From positions 1 through 12,974 of the forward strand of contig MERE01000205.1 in NCBI GenBank assembly GCA_001771975.1: a stretch of DNA of 12,974 bases. Reading direction: 5' to 3'. This stretch comes from Betaproteobacteria bacterium RIFCSPLOWO2_02_FULL_68_150 (GTDB taxonomy: Bacteria; Pseudomonadota; Gammaproteobacteria; Burkholderiales; SG8-39). Position numbers and translations under genes: made by a program. Shown here in pieces: positions 1-7,110 of this stretch; position 1 is the stretch's first letter; the number at the start of each line of letters is the position of its first letter. Below the pieces are notes generated by a model. The model did not search any database and was not told the DNA's origin. It saw only the letters and a list, made by a program, of their open reading frames with translations.

Positions 1-534
1 GACGGCATCGTCGATCTGATGCAGCGCGGCGTGATCACCGACGCCACGGGCGGGGTCCTGCTCGGGACGCAGAAACTGTTCGATTTCGCGCACCGCAACC
101 CGAAGCTGCGGCTGCGCTCCTCGGATTACACGCACGATCCGCGCGTGCTGGGCGGCATCGAGCGATTCGTCGCCATCAATTCCGCGGTCGAAGTGGATCT
201 CACGGGCCAGGTGAACGCCGAAGTCGCGGGCGGCAGCTACGTCGGTGCGGTCGGCGGCGCGCTCGACTTCATCCGCGCTGCGAACCATTCGCCCGGCGGC
301 GTATCGATCGTCGCGCTGCCCTCGGCTGCGGGCGGCAAGGCGTCGCGCATCGTCGCGCGGCTCTCAGGACCGGTTGCGACGCCGCGCAGCGAAGCCGGCG
401 TGATCGTCACCGAGCACGGCGCTGCCGACCTGCGCGGCCTCACGCTCAGGGAACGCGCACGGCGCATGATCGCGATCGCCGCGCCGGGTTTCCGCGAGCT
501 GCTCGCGCAACAGGCCGCCGAGTTGCGGCTCTAG
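1..534 (+). CDS. Acetyl-CoA hydrolase/CoA-transferase family protein, C-terminal part (5' end outside window)
   Basis: The reading frame is open from base 1 and ends at TAG 532-534, giving 177 residues, so the N-terminal half of a protein usually 420-450 residues long is missing. The fragment opens with DGIVDLMQRGVITDATGG and continues with INSAVEVDLTGQVNAE and GAVGGALDFIRAA. These stretches are typical of the C-terminal domain of the acetyl-CoA hydrolase/transferase family, which includes 4-hydroxybutyrate and butyryl/acetate CoA-transferases. The family moves CoA between short acyl-CoAs and a free acid in the cytoplasm, using a glutamate that forms the enzyme-CoA thioester. I believe that residue lies just upstream of the window, so it cannot be checked here. 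The exact acyl substrate cannot be assigned. The stop overlaps the stop of the convergent MFS gene by two bases. Family call is confident; specificity is unknown. Confidence 0.88.
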   Translation, partial: DGIVDLMQRGVITDATGGVLLGTQKLFDFAHRNPKLRLRSSDYTHDPRVLGGIERFVAINSAVEVDLTGQVNAEVAGGSYVGAVGGALDFIRAANHSPGGVSIVALPSAAGGKASRIVARLSGPVATPRSEAGVIVTEHGAADLRGLTLRERARRMIAIAAPGFRELLAQQAAELRL

Positions 535-1784
535 CGGAAATCGCGCAGCGCGCGCACGCTCCAGAACGGCGCCACCGCAATCCCCACGGCGCACAGCGAG
601 AACAGGAACCCGTAGCGGTAACCGCCGGTGAGATCATGCAGCACCCCGCCGATCAGCGAGCCGAAGGCGGCGCCGATGGCGTTGAAGGAATAAATCGTGC
701 CGTAAATCGTCGCTACGCGCGGGCCGGCAAACTGGCGCGTCGCAATCGACGAGATGATCGGCCCGCGCACTCCCATGCACAGGCCGAACACCAGCACGAA
801 CAGGATCAGCAACGGCGTGGAACTGGCGTAGGACATGACGAGCAGCAGCAGCACGCCTGCGGCGGTCCCTACAAAGCTCGCGCTGGCGGTCTGCCGCATG
901 CCGAAACGGTCCGAGAGAACGCCGCTGCCGGAAACCGAAATCACCGAGAGCATTCCGGTCAGGCCATAGGCGGTCGCGGCGGCGAGCGGCGAGAAGCCGA
1001 TGTCGATCAGGTAGACCACCGCCTGGACGAGGACGATGTACATCGCGGTCGCGGTGAAGAAGAACACCTGCACCATCCCCCAGTAGATGCGCGTTCGCAT
1101 GGCGCCGGCAATGGTCCACCCCTGCGCCGCTGCACGCTCCCGCTGCTCGCCGCGGTAGGCCGGATGCCCGAGAACGAAGGTTTTCCAGGGAACCGCCAGC
1201 GCCGCGACCGGCGCGGCGATCAGCATGAGGGCGCCGAGCATCTGATACACCGTGCGCCAGTCGAAAGTGCCCAGCAGGAGCTGCACCGAGGGCACGAACA
1301 GCAACCCGCCCATGCCGCCTGCGGCGAACGTGATGCCGATGGCGGTGGCAAGCTTTTCGCGATACCAGCGCGTAATCAGCGCCGAGGCCGGCACCATGCC
1401 CACCAGCCCCACGCCGACGCCGATCATGACGCCGACGAAGAGATAGAACTCCCAGAGATTGCCGAGCGACGAAGCGAGGCCGAAGGCGGCTGCCAGCACC
1501 AGCAGGCCGGCGCTATAGGTGGCGCGTGGCCCGAAGCGGTCGAACAGCGTCCCGGCCATCGGCGCGACGAAAGCCCCGACCAGCAGGTACGCCGAGTACA
1601 CGCTGGTGAGCTGCGAGCGCGCCCAGCCGAACTCGCGCTCGAGCGGCAGCAGGAACACGGCATAGGTGTCGCCGCTGCCGCGTCCGAGCAGATTGAGCAG
1701 GAAACAGGTCACCAGCACCGCGATCGCGGTGCGGTGCTGCGAGGTCGTGATCAGAGTCGCCTTTGCGGGGATCGCGCTGCGCAA
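531..1784 (-). CDS. MFS transporter, 12 predicted membrane helices
   Basis: About 417 residues, strongly hydrophobic throughout, with a layout that fits twelve membrane helices. The cytoplasmic loop after helix 2 carries the major facilitator motif GTLFDRFGPR (pattern GxxxDRxGxR), and a related GVLSDRFGMR appears at the same place in the second half. The overall look resembles the oxalate/formate or monocarboxylate-type MFS branch, but no substrate can be read from the sequence. The start is uncertain: no ATG fits. TTG at 1782-1784 keeps a normal cytoplasmic N-terminus (about 23 residues before helix 1) and sits 5 bases after the pncB stop. A GTG at 1716-1718 would begin inside helix 1. The frame stays open upstream through pncB, but that part is the antisense-like shadow of pncB codons. 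Tight spacing behind pncB suggests one transcript and possibly uptake of a pyridine or acid compound; this is inference. Confidence 0.9.
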   Translation of the reverse strand: MRSAIPAKATLITTSQHRTAIAVLVTCFLLNLLGRGSGDTYAVFLLPLEREFGWARSQLTSVYSAYLLVGAFVAPMAGTLFDRFGPRATYSAGLLVLAAAFGLASSLGNLWEFYLFVGVMIGVGVGLVGMVPASALITRWYREKLATAIGITFAAGGMGGLLFVPSVQLLLGTFDWRTVYQMLGALMLIAAPVAALAVPWKTFVLGHPAYRGEQRERAAAQGWTIAGAMRTRIYWGMVQVFFFTATAMYIVLVQAVVYLIDIGFSPLAAATAYGLTGMLSVISVSGSGVLSDRFGMRQTASASFVGTAAGVLLLLVMSYASSTPLLILFVLVFGLCMGVRGPIISSIATRQFAGPRVATIYGTIYSFNAIGAAFGSLIGGVLHDLTGGYRYGFLFSLCAVGIAVAPFWSVRALRDFR

Positions 1785-1789
1785 GAAAG

Positions 1790-2977
1790 CTACGCCGACC
1801 CCGTCTTCTCCAGGCCGTAGACCTGGCGCAGGTAGGCGAGGTAACCCGGATCCTTGCTCACCGTCTTGCCGGGCGCATCGGACACCTTGGCCACGGGCTG
1901 GCCGTTGCATTCGGTCATCTTGATGACGACGTTGATCGGATCGACGCCGACGTCGTTGGTGAGATTGGTGCCGATGCCGAACGACGTCCGGGCGCGGCCG
2001 TGGAAGCGGCGCGCGATCTCGATGGCCAGCGGAAACGAGAGCTGATCCGAAAAAATCAGCGTCTTGGCGCGCGGGTCGACGCGGTTCTTCTGATAATGGG
2101 CGATCAGCCGTTCGCCCCAGTCGAAAGGATCGCCGGAATCGTGCCGCGCGCCATCGAACAGCTTGCAGAAGAACATGTCGAAATCGCGCAGGAAGGCCTC
2201 GAAGCCATAGGTGTCGGAAAGCGCGATGCCGAGGTCGCCGCGGTACTCCTGCGCCCACTTGTCGAAGGCGAACACCTGCGCGTCGCGCAGCCGCGGCCCG
2301 AGCGCCTGGCAGGCCTGCATGTACTCGTGCGCCATGGTGCCGAGCGGCAGCACTCCGCTGCGCAGCGCCAGCCAGACGTTCGAAGTGCCGGCGAAATACT
2401 GCGGCACCTCGCGCTTGAGCGTGGCAATCACCTCGTCGTGCCAGGCGAGCGAGAAACGCCGGCGCGTGCCGAAATCCGAAATCCTGAAATCGAGCGCCGG
2501 CTCCACGGTGCGCACCAGTTCGATCTTGTGCTGCAGCCGCTGCCGGCCTTCGGCCGGGTGCGCGGCCGGCTGCGCGCGCCGGCAGTAGACCTCGGAGACG
2601 ATCGCCAGCACCGGGATCTCGTAGAGGATCGTGTGCAGCCACGGGCCGCGAATCGTGATTTCGATCCGTCCCTCCGCCTCCGGCGCGCGGCGGATTTCGA
2701 TGTACTTGTCGTTGAACTGGAACAGGCCGAGGAAATCGACGAAATCCGACTTCATGAAACGCAGCGCGCGCAGGTACGCGAGCTCCGCCTCCTGGAAGCG
2801 CAACGTGCACAGGTGCGCCACCTCGGCGCGGATCTCGTCGAGGCACGGCCGCAGATCGACGCCCTCGGTGCGGCACCTGAACTGATATTCGACCTGCGCG
2901 CCCGGAAAATGGTGCAGCACCACCTGCATCATGGTGAACTTGTACAGGTCGGTGTCGAGCAGCGAGCGGATGAGCAT
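1790..2977 (-). CDS. pncB: Nicotinate phosphoribosyltransferase
   Basis: A full-length 395-residue protein starting at ATG 2975-2977. It converts nicotinate, PRPP and ATP to nicotinate mononucleotide in the Preiss-Handler branch of NAD salvage, in the cytoplasm. Family hallmarks are the N-terminal LLDTDLYKFTMMQ (6-18), GTMAHEYMQA (213-222) whose His217 matches the histidine that is transiently phosphorylated in enterobacterial PncB, RHDSGDPFDWGE (278-289), and the phosphate-binding FGIGTNLTND (333-342) followed by ECNGQPVAKVSDAPGK (356-371). Length and motif order agree with the proteobacterial enzyme. Only 32 bases separate its start from the divergent SRAP gene, and no clear promoter or Shine-Dalgarno sequence is visible there. 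The MFS gene follows after 5 bases, so the two are probably co-transcribed. Confidence 0.96.
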   Translation of the reverse strand: MLIRSLLDTDLYKFTMMQVVLHHFPGAQVEYQFRCRTEGVDLRPCLDEIRAEVAHLCTLRFQEAELAYLRALRFMKSDFVDFLGLFQFNDKYIEIRRAPEAEGRIEITIRGPWLHTILYEIPVLAIVSEVYCRRAQPAAHPAEGRQRLQHKIELVRTVEPALDFRISDFGTRRRFSLAWHDEVIATLKREVPQYFAGTSNVWLALRSGVLPLGTMAHEYMQACQALGPRLRDAQVFAFDKWAQEYRGDLGIALSDTYGFEAFLRDFDMFFCKLFDGARHDSGDPFDWGERLIAHYQKNRVDPRAKTLIFSDQLSFPLAIEIARRFHGRARTSFGIGTNLTNDVGVDPINVVIKMTECNGQPVAKVSDAPGKTVSKDPGYLAYLRQVYGLEKTGSA

Positions 2978-3009
2978 CGGTCGATTCTAACCTGCGCTAC
3001 CATGGGCCC

Positions 3010-3669
3010 ATGTGCGGCCGCTACGCGCTCCACGCCCATCCGCAGGTGGTCGCGCTGCAGTTCGGGCTCGCCGCGCCGCCCGAATTGAAGGCGCGCTACA
3101 ACATTGCGCCGGCGTCGCAGGTGCTGGTCGTGCGCGCGGGCGAAAGCGCGGCGCAGGCGGCGTTGGTGCGCTGGGGACTGGTGCCGCGCTGGGCCAGGGA
3201 CCCGGCAATCGGCGCGAAACTCAACAATGCGCGCGCCGAGAGCGTGACCGAAAAACCGTCGTTTCGCGAAGCATTCCGCAAGCGTCGCTGCCTCATTCCG
3301 GCAAGCGGTTTCTACGAATGGAAAGCGGAGGCCGGCGGCAAGCAGCCGTACTACATCCATCCCGCGCAGGGCGAGCTGTTTGCACTTGCGGGCCTTTGGG
3401 AGTCCTGGCGCGGCCCGCACGGCGTGCTCGAAACCTGCGCTGTCATCACCACCGCTGCGAACGCGGCGATGCGGCCGATCCATGACCGCATGCCGGTAAT
3501 CGTGGCGCCGCGCGATTACGCACGCTGGCTCGATGGCGCACCAGGCAACGACGTGCGCGAACTGTTGCGCCCCAGCGATCCGGGCGAGATCGCGGTTCGG
3601 CGCGTGAGCCGTGCGGTCAGCAACGCGCGCAACGAGAGCGAGAAGCTGATCGAGCCCGAGCCGGACTAG
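3010..3669 (+). CDS. SRAP (HMCES/YedK-type) abasic-site DNA-protein crosslink protein
   Basis: A 219-residue single-domain SRAP protein. The family binds abasic sites in single-stranded DNA through a thiazolidine link made by Cys2 after removal of the initiator Met, shielding the lesion from breakage and error-prone bypass. The start at ATG 3010 is fixed by this chemistry, because the next codon is TGC (MCGRYAL). The other active-site residues are all present: Asn73 in LNNARAE, Glu103 in SGFYEW, and His158 in RPIHDRMPV. These match Asn75, Glu105 and His160 of E. coli YedK with a constant offset of two. WGLVPRWA (55-62) is a further family signature. The protein should be active. It lies near lexA and the imuA-imuB-dnaE2 cassette, in line with the known genome linkage of SRAP to SOS genes. 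No LexA box is visible in its 32-base upstream gap. Its stop overlaps that of the convergent asparaginase gene. Confidence 0.95.
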   Translation: MCGRYALHAHPQVVALQFGLAAPPELKARYNIAPASQVLVVRAGESAAQAALVRWGLVPRWARDPAIGAKLNNARAESVTEKPSFREAFRKRRCLIPASGFYEWKAEAGGKQPYYIHPAQGELFALAGLWESWRGPHGVLETCAVITTAANAAMRPIHDRMPVIVAPRDYARWLDGAPGNDVRELLRPSDPGEIAVRRVSRAVSNARNESEKLIEPEPD

Positions 3670-4541
3670 ACGGCAAAGCGCGCGCCAACCTCGCGGTCGC
3701 CGTGCACGCGCCAGGCATGCGGCATGCCTTCGGTGCCGTGCACGACGCCGATCGCACCGCGCGCATCGAGGCAGATCACGCCGATGGGCGTGCCGAACAC
3801 GCGCTGCATTTCGGCAAGCACCGCGGCCGCGGCGGCGTCCGGCGTCGCACCACCTTCGATTCGGGTGGCGATCGCCTTCGCGGTCGCCATGCGCAGCATG
3901 TACTCACCCCAGCCGGTGGCGGACACCGCAGCTTGGGCGGTGGCGTAATTGCCCGCGCCGGGAACGGGCGAATCACCGACTCTGCCGGGGCGCTTGAGTT
4001 CGCGGCCGCCGGTCGAGGTGGCGGCGGCAAGCCTGCCGCCGGCGTCAAGCGCCACCGCACCGACGGTTCCCGGCACCGAATCATCCCTTGCAGCGCTTTG
4101 GCGCTCCGCCTCCCAGCGCGCGCGGCGCCTGTCGGTCACCGGGTCGAAGTCGGCGAAGCCCTGCTCGCGCGCGAACGCGGTCGCCGCCGCGCCGGCCAGC
4201 AGGACGCAGTCGGTCGTTTCCATGACGCGGCGCGCGACGAGCACGGGATTCTTCACGCGCCTGAGACAGGTCACGCCGCCCGAGGCGAGCGTATCGCCCG
4301 CCATGATGCTGGCGTCGAGTTCCACTTCACCCTCGGCGTTGAGCACCGCGCCCCGGCCCGCGTTGAACAGCGGATCGTCCTCGAGCGCGGCCACCGCCGC
4401 GGCGACCGCATCGAGCGCCGTGCCGCCGGCGTCCAGTATCCGCCACCCCGCGGCGGCCGCCCGGCGCACCCCGGCGACCGCGGCGTCGCGCTCGGCTTCG
4501 ACCCAGTGCCCGGCACCACCGTGTACCACCAAGGCCACCAT
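3666..4541 (-). CDS. Isoaspartyl peptidase/L-asparaginase (N-terminal nucleophile hydrolase)
   Basis: A 291-residue plant-type asparaginase. These enzymes are made as an inactive precursor that cuts itself before a threonine, giving alpha and beta chains. The new N-terminal Thr then hydrolyses beta-aspartyl dipeptides and L-asparagine. Here the nucleophile is Thr159 in DSVPGTVGAVALD. Supporting motifs are the N-terminal VVHGGAG (5-11), NAGRGAVLN (60-68), the substrate-binding GRVGDSPVPGAGNYA (186-200) and the ATGWGEYMLR stretch (208-217). The start ATG at 4539-4541 places the conserved HGGAG at the usual distance from the N-terminus. No signal peptide is visible, so it is probably cytoplasmic; beta-aspartyl peptide and damaged-protein turnover is the likely role. 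It is divergent from lexA across a 90-base gap that carries a LexA box, so it may share SOS control, though this is not shown. Whether asparagine or isoaspartyl peptides is the main substrate cannot be told. Confidence 0.94.
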   Translation of the reverse strand: MVALVVHGGAGHWVEAERDAAVAGVRRAAAAGWRILDAGGTALDAVAAAVAALEDDPLFNAGRGAVLNAEGEVELDASIMAGDTLASGGVTCLRRVKNPVLVARRVMETTDCVLLAGAAATAFAREQGFADFDPVTDRRRARWEAERQSAARDDSVPGTVGAVALDAGGRLAAATSTGGRELKRPGRVGDSPVPGAGNYATAQAAVSATGWGEYMLRMATAKAIATRIEGGATPDAAAAAVLAEMQRVFGTPIGVICLDARGAIGVVHGTEGMPHAWRVHGDREVGARFAV

Positions 4542-4559
4542 GCACGCATTGTCGCGCCC

Positions 4560-4587
4560 TTGCGCCGCACCGCATACTGGATATAAT
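4560..4587 (+). promoter_or_regulatory. Putative sigma70-type promoter of lexA
   Basis: A perfect -10 hexamer TATAAT lies at 4582-4587. A half-matching -35 TTGCGC lies at 4560-4565, with a 16-base spacer. Transcription would start near 4594, inside the LexA box described next. The AT-rich patch stands out from the GC-rich surroundings. The -10 is flanked by short inverted arms TGGA (4578-4581) and TCCA (4588-4591). A Shine-Dalgarno GGAGG at 4614-4618 lies 13 bases before the lexA ATG, somewhat long but usable. Confidence 0.65.
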
Positions 4588-4592
4588 TCCAC

Positions 4593-4612
4593 TGCTGAAT
4601 GTAGCCACAGTA
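4593..4612. promoter_or_regulatory. LexA (SOS) box upstream of lexA
   Basis: The core CTGAATGTAGCCACAG (4595-4610) differs from the CTGT-N8-ACAG operator by one base (A for T at 4598). The flanks extend the match to 14 of 20 positions of the E. coli consensus. It lies at the predicted transcription start, 21 bases before the lexA ATG, where autorepression is expected. A weaker second site may overlap the -10: TACTGGATATA at 4575-4585 matches the left half of the consensus well, but its right half does not. The box also lies 53 bases upstream of the divergent asparaginase start. Confidence 0.75.
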
Positions 4613-4631
4613 TGGAGGCGACTGCGCCGTC

Positions 4632-5261
4632 ATGGAACCGCTGACCGAACGCCAGGCCGAGATCCTGCGGCTGATTCGCGAGCTCACCGAGGTGTCGGGC
4701 TTTCCGCCGACGCGCGCCGAGATCGCCCGCTCGATGGGCTTTCGCTCGGTGAACGCGGCCGAGCAGCACCTGCGCGCGCTGGAAAAAAAGGGCGTGCTCG
4801 AGATCCTTGCGGGCGCCTCGCGCGGGCTGCGCGTGCGCGACCCGCGTCCGGCGGCGCGCCTCGGGCGCCTGATGGAACTGCCGGTGATCGGCCGCGTCGC
4901 CGCCGGCAGCCCGATACTTGCCGAAGCGCACGTCCAGGGCCGCTACCAGCTCGACCCCAACCTGTTTACGCCGCGCGCGGATTACCTGCTGAAGGTGCGC
5001 GGCCTGTCGATGCGCGACGCGGGCATCCTCGACGGCGACCTGCTCGCGGTGCATCGCAGCCATGAGGCGCGCTCGGGTCAGATCGTGGTGGCGCGCCTCG
5101 CGGACGAGGTGACCGTAAAGCGCTTCAGGCGCCGCGGCAATATGGTGCAACTGCTCCCGGAAAACCCGGAATTCGACCCGATCGAGCTCGATCTGCGCCA
5201 GGACGAACTGGCGATCGAGGGCATCGGCGTCGGCGTGATCCGCAGCGGCAAGGGGCTCTAG
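4632..5261 (+). CDS. lexA: LexA repressor
   Basis: A complete 209-residue SOS master repressor. An N-terminal winged helix-turn-helix (about 1-70) contains FPPTRAEIARSMGF and the NAAEQHLRALEKKG recognition segment, followed by GASRGLRV. The C-terminal S24 protease domain holds the self-cleavage site Ala91-Gly92 (VAAGSP), the nucleophile Ser126 (VRGLSMRD) and the general base Lys163 (DEVTVKRF). All elements needed for RecA-stimulated self-cleavage are present. ATG 4632 follows a GGAGG at 4614-4618 and a TATAAT promoter overlain by a LexA box, so it should repress itself. The histidine kinase starts 54 bases after its stop on the same strand with no visible terminator between them. Its closeness to imuA-imuB-dnaE2 recalls the lexA-imuA-imuB-dnaE2 cassettes of other proteobacteria. 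Whether the genome holds a second lexA cannot be seen. Confidence 0.98.
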   Translation: MEPLTERQAEILRLIRELTEVSGFPPTRAEIARSMGFRSVNAAEQHLRALEKKGVLEILAGASRGLRVRDPRPAARLGRLMELPVIGRVAAGSPILAEAHVQGRYQLDPNLFTPRADYLLKVRGLSMRDAGILDGDLLAVHRSHEARSGQIVVARLADEVTVKRFRRRGNMVQLLPENPEFDPIELDLRQDELAIEGIGVGVIRSGKGL

Positions 5262-5284
5262 CCGGCGCGGCCTTTGCGCGCTTT

Positions 5285-5309
5285 TATAATGGCGGGGACA
5301 ATCCCTGCC
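5285..5309 (+). promoter_or_regulatory. TATAAT followed by a short hairpin, upstream of the histidine kinase
   Basis: A perfect TATAAT at 5285-5290 lies in the 53-base gap between lexA and the kinase gene. No recognisable -35 stands 15-18 bases upstream, so its promoter activity is uncertain. Directly after it is an inverted repeat, GGCGGGGA (5291-5298), loop CAA, TCCCTGCC (5302-5309). It makes eight pairs including one G-U, and ends five bases before the kinase ATG. There is no T-run, so it is not an intrinsic terminator. It could be an operator or a translation-limiting hairpin. Confidence 0.4.
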
Positions 5310-5314
5310 ATCGA

Positions 5315-7102
5315 ATGAACCCGATTGCCGCGGCGACCGAAGCCGTTCGCCCCTCCGCACGAGCCGATTCCGCGGTCACACCCGAGCCGCGGCTGCTGGT
5401 CGCCGATCGCGCGGCGCAGCTGTACAGCCAGCTGCCCGTCGGCCTTGCCGCCAGCGTGGCGATCATCGTGGTCGCGGTCTACGCGCTGCGCTACAGCAGC
5501 CATGGGTGGGTCGTCTACGGCTGGGCCGGCATGGCGCTCGCCATCACGGCGGCGCGCGCGGGACTCTGGTGGGGGTTCCAGCGCAGCGCGAACACCGGAC
5601 AGGCGCGTCGCTGGATGCGCCGGCTTGCGATCGGCGCACTCGCCAACGGCACCATCTGGGGCGTGCTGGCGAGCATGTTCTTCGGCCTGACGGGGGAGCA
5701 CGAGCAGCTCTTCATCCTGCTGGTGCTCGCGGGCGTGATGGTCGGCGGAATCTCGATGTATGCCGCATCCTGGCCCATGTACGCGCTCTATGGCGCGCCG
5801 ATCGCGCTGCCGTTCACCTACGGCCTCGCCACCCACGAGGAGCACCTGCTCCAGGCCGTGGCAGTCCTGGTGCCCATGTTCTACGCCGTCAGCGTCGGCG
5901 TCGCCTACCGGCTGAATCAGCTTTTTCTGTCGGGTTTCCGGTCGCAGCACGCCTATCGCAAGCTGAATGCGGAGTACACCGCGCTCAACCAGCGCCTCGC
6001 GCAGCAGCTGGAGGAGCTGTCGGTCGCGCGCAGCCAGGTCGAGGCGTCGGGCCGCAAGCTGGCGCTGTTCGTCGAGCGCTCGCCGATCGCGGTATTCGAA
6101 CTCGATCCGCAGGGTCGCGCGCTGCACGTCAATCCGGCGGCGGAGAACATCTTCGGCTACGGCGAGAACGAGCTGAGCGGCCGCGTGATCGCGGAATATC
6201 TGTTCCCGCCCGAGCGCCGCCTGGAGGTGGCCGTGCGCTGGAAGGCGATGCTGCACACGCGGCAACCGGCGATGCTGCTGCGCCAGAGGACGCGCCGCCG
6301 CGACGGCAACGAGATCGTGTGCGAATGGAGCCTGACGCCGCTGGTCAATTCCGAAGGGCGCGTCATCTCGGTCATCGCGCAGGGGCGCGACATCACGCAG
6401 CAGCTCGAGGCGGAACGCCTGAAGCAGGAGTTCACCTCGACCCTGAGCCACGAGCTGCGCACGCCGCTCACCTCCGTGATCGGCGCGCTGCAGCTGGTCA
6501 ACTCGGGCGTGGTCGGCGCGCCCGACGCGGAAACGCTGGAACTGACCGCCATCGCGGAACGCAACAGCCAGCGCCTGCTCGAACTGATCAACGACCTGCT
6601 CGACCTGGAGAAGATCGAGTCGGGCAAGCTGCCGGTCGAGTTGCAGGTGATGCCGCTCGACGAGCTGGTGCGCGAGGCGCTGGTGCTCAACCGCGCCTAC
6701 GGCGACCGCTTCAAGGTCTGCTTCGAGGTGACCGGCGAGCTGTTGCCGGCGCGGGTGCGCGTCGACCGCCGGCGCGTGCTGCAGGTGATGACCAACCTGC
6801 TGTCGAACGCGGCCAAGTTTTCCCCCGAAGGAGCAGTGGTCGAGGTGAGCATGCTCGATCAGGGCGCGCAGGTGCGTGTCGGCGTGCACGATCGCGGCCC
6901 CGGCATCCCGGCGTCCTTTCACGCACGCATCTTCAGCCGTTTTGCCCAGGCCGACATGTCGCTGACGCGCCAGAAGGGCGGCACCGGCCTCGGGCTGGCG
7001 ATCTGCAAGCGGCTGCTCGAGCTGATGGGGGGGCGCATCGGGTTCAGCGAGCGCGCGGGCGGCGGCACGACGTTCTGGTTCGAGCTGCCCAAGCAGGCCT
7101 GA
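5315..7102 (+). CDS. Membrane-bound PAS-domain sensor histidine kinase
   Basis: A 595-residue sensor kinase. An N-terminal tail (1-38) is followed by about six hydrophobic helices (near 39-58, 66-88, 103-124, 131-150, 153-172, 179-198) with almost no periplasmic loops, which suggests sensing within or near the membrane. A coiled linker (about 212-250) leads into a PAS domain (about 247-365, NPAAENIFGYGENELSG). The HisKA dimer domain carries the H-box SHELRTPLTSVIG with His379. The ATPase domain has the N-box NLLSNAAKF (Asn498), G1 DRGPGIP (526-532), an F-box near FSRFAQAD (540-547) and G2 GGTGLGLAIC (555-564). All catalytic boxes are intact and it has no receiver of its own. The receiver gene follows 8 bases after its stop, so they form one operon. 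The signal is unknown; a PAS pocket without visible cofactor ligands gives no clue. It follows lexA on the same strand, so read-through from the lexA promoter is possible. Confidence 0.95.
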   Translation: MNPIAAATEAVRPSARADSAVTPEPRLLVADRAAQLYSQLPVGLAASVAIIVVAVYALRYSSHGWVVYGWAGMALAITAARAGLWWGFQRSANTGQARRWMRRLAIGALANGTIWGVLASMFFGLTGEHEQLFILLVLAGVMVGGISMYAASWPMYALYGAPIALPFTYGLATHEEHLLQAVAVLVPMFYAVSVGVAYRLNQLFLSGFRSQHAYRKLNAEYTALNQRLAQQLEELSVARSQVEASGRKLALFVERSPIAVFELDPQGRALHVNPAAENIFGYGENELSGRVIAEYLFPPERRLEVAVRWKAMLHTRQPAMLLRQRTRRRDGNEIVCEWSLTPLVNSEGRVISVIAQGRDITQQLEAERLKQEFTSTLSHELRTPLTSVIGALQLVNSGVVGAPDAETLELTAIAERNSQRLLELINDLLDLEKIESGKLPVELQVMPLDELVREALVLNRAYGDRFKVCFEVTGELLPARVRVDRRRVLQVMTNLLSNAAKFSPEGAVVEVSMLDQGAQVRVGVHDRGPGIPASFHARIFSRFAQADMSLTRQKGGTGLGLAICKRLLELMGGRIGFSERAGGGTTFWFELPKQA

Positions 7103-7110
7103 GCGAGCGC

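Noticed and set aside
531..2876. A single 781-codon frame suggesting a fused protein ahead of the MFS transporter
   Set aside because: The upstream half lies out of frame over pncB, whose own frame has clear nicotinate phosphoribosyltransferase motifs. Only the part from about 1784 down is the real transporter.
2978..3009. Possible LexA box or promoter between pncB and the SRAP gene
   Set aside because: The 32-base gap holds no CTGT-N8-ACAG pattern or close variant and no convincing -10/-35 pair. Promoters, if any, must lie within the coding sequences.
5262..5314. Intrinsic terminator after lexA
   Set aside because: The only inverted repeat is followed by ATCGAATG rather than a T-run, and it sits next to the kinase start codon, so termination is not supported.
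5258..6922. A 554-codon minus-strand frame opposite the histidine kinase, and a 478-codon + frame (10963-12399) opposite imuB
   Set aside because: Both have skewed His/Arg/Gln composition typical of antisense frames in GC-rich DNA, while the opposite strands carry well-supported genes.
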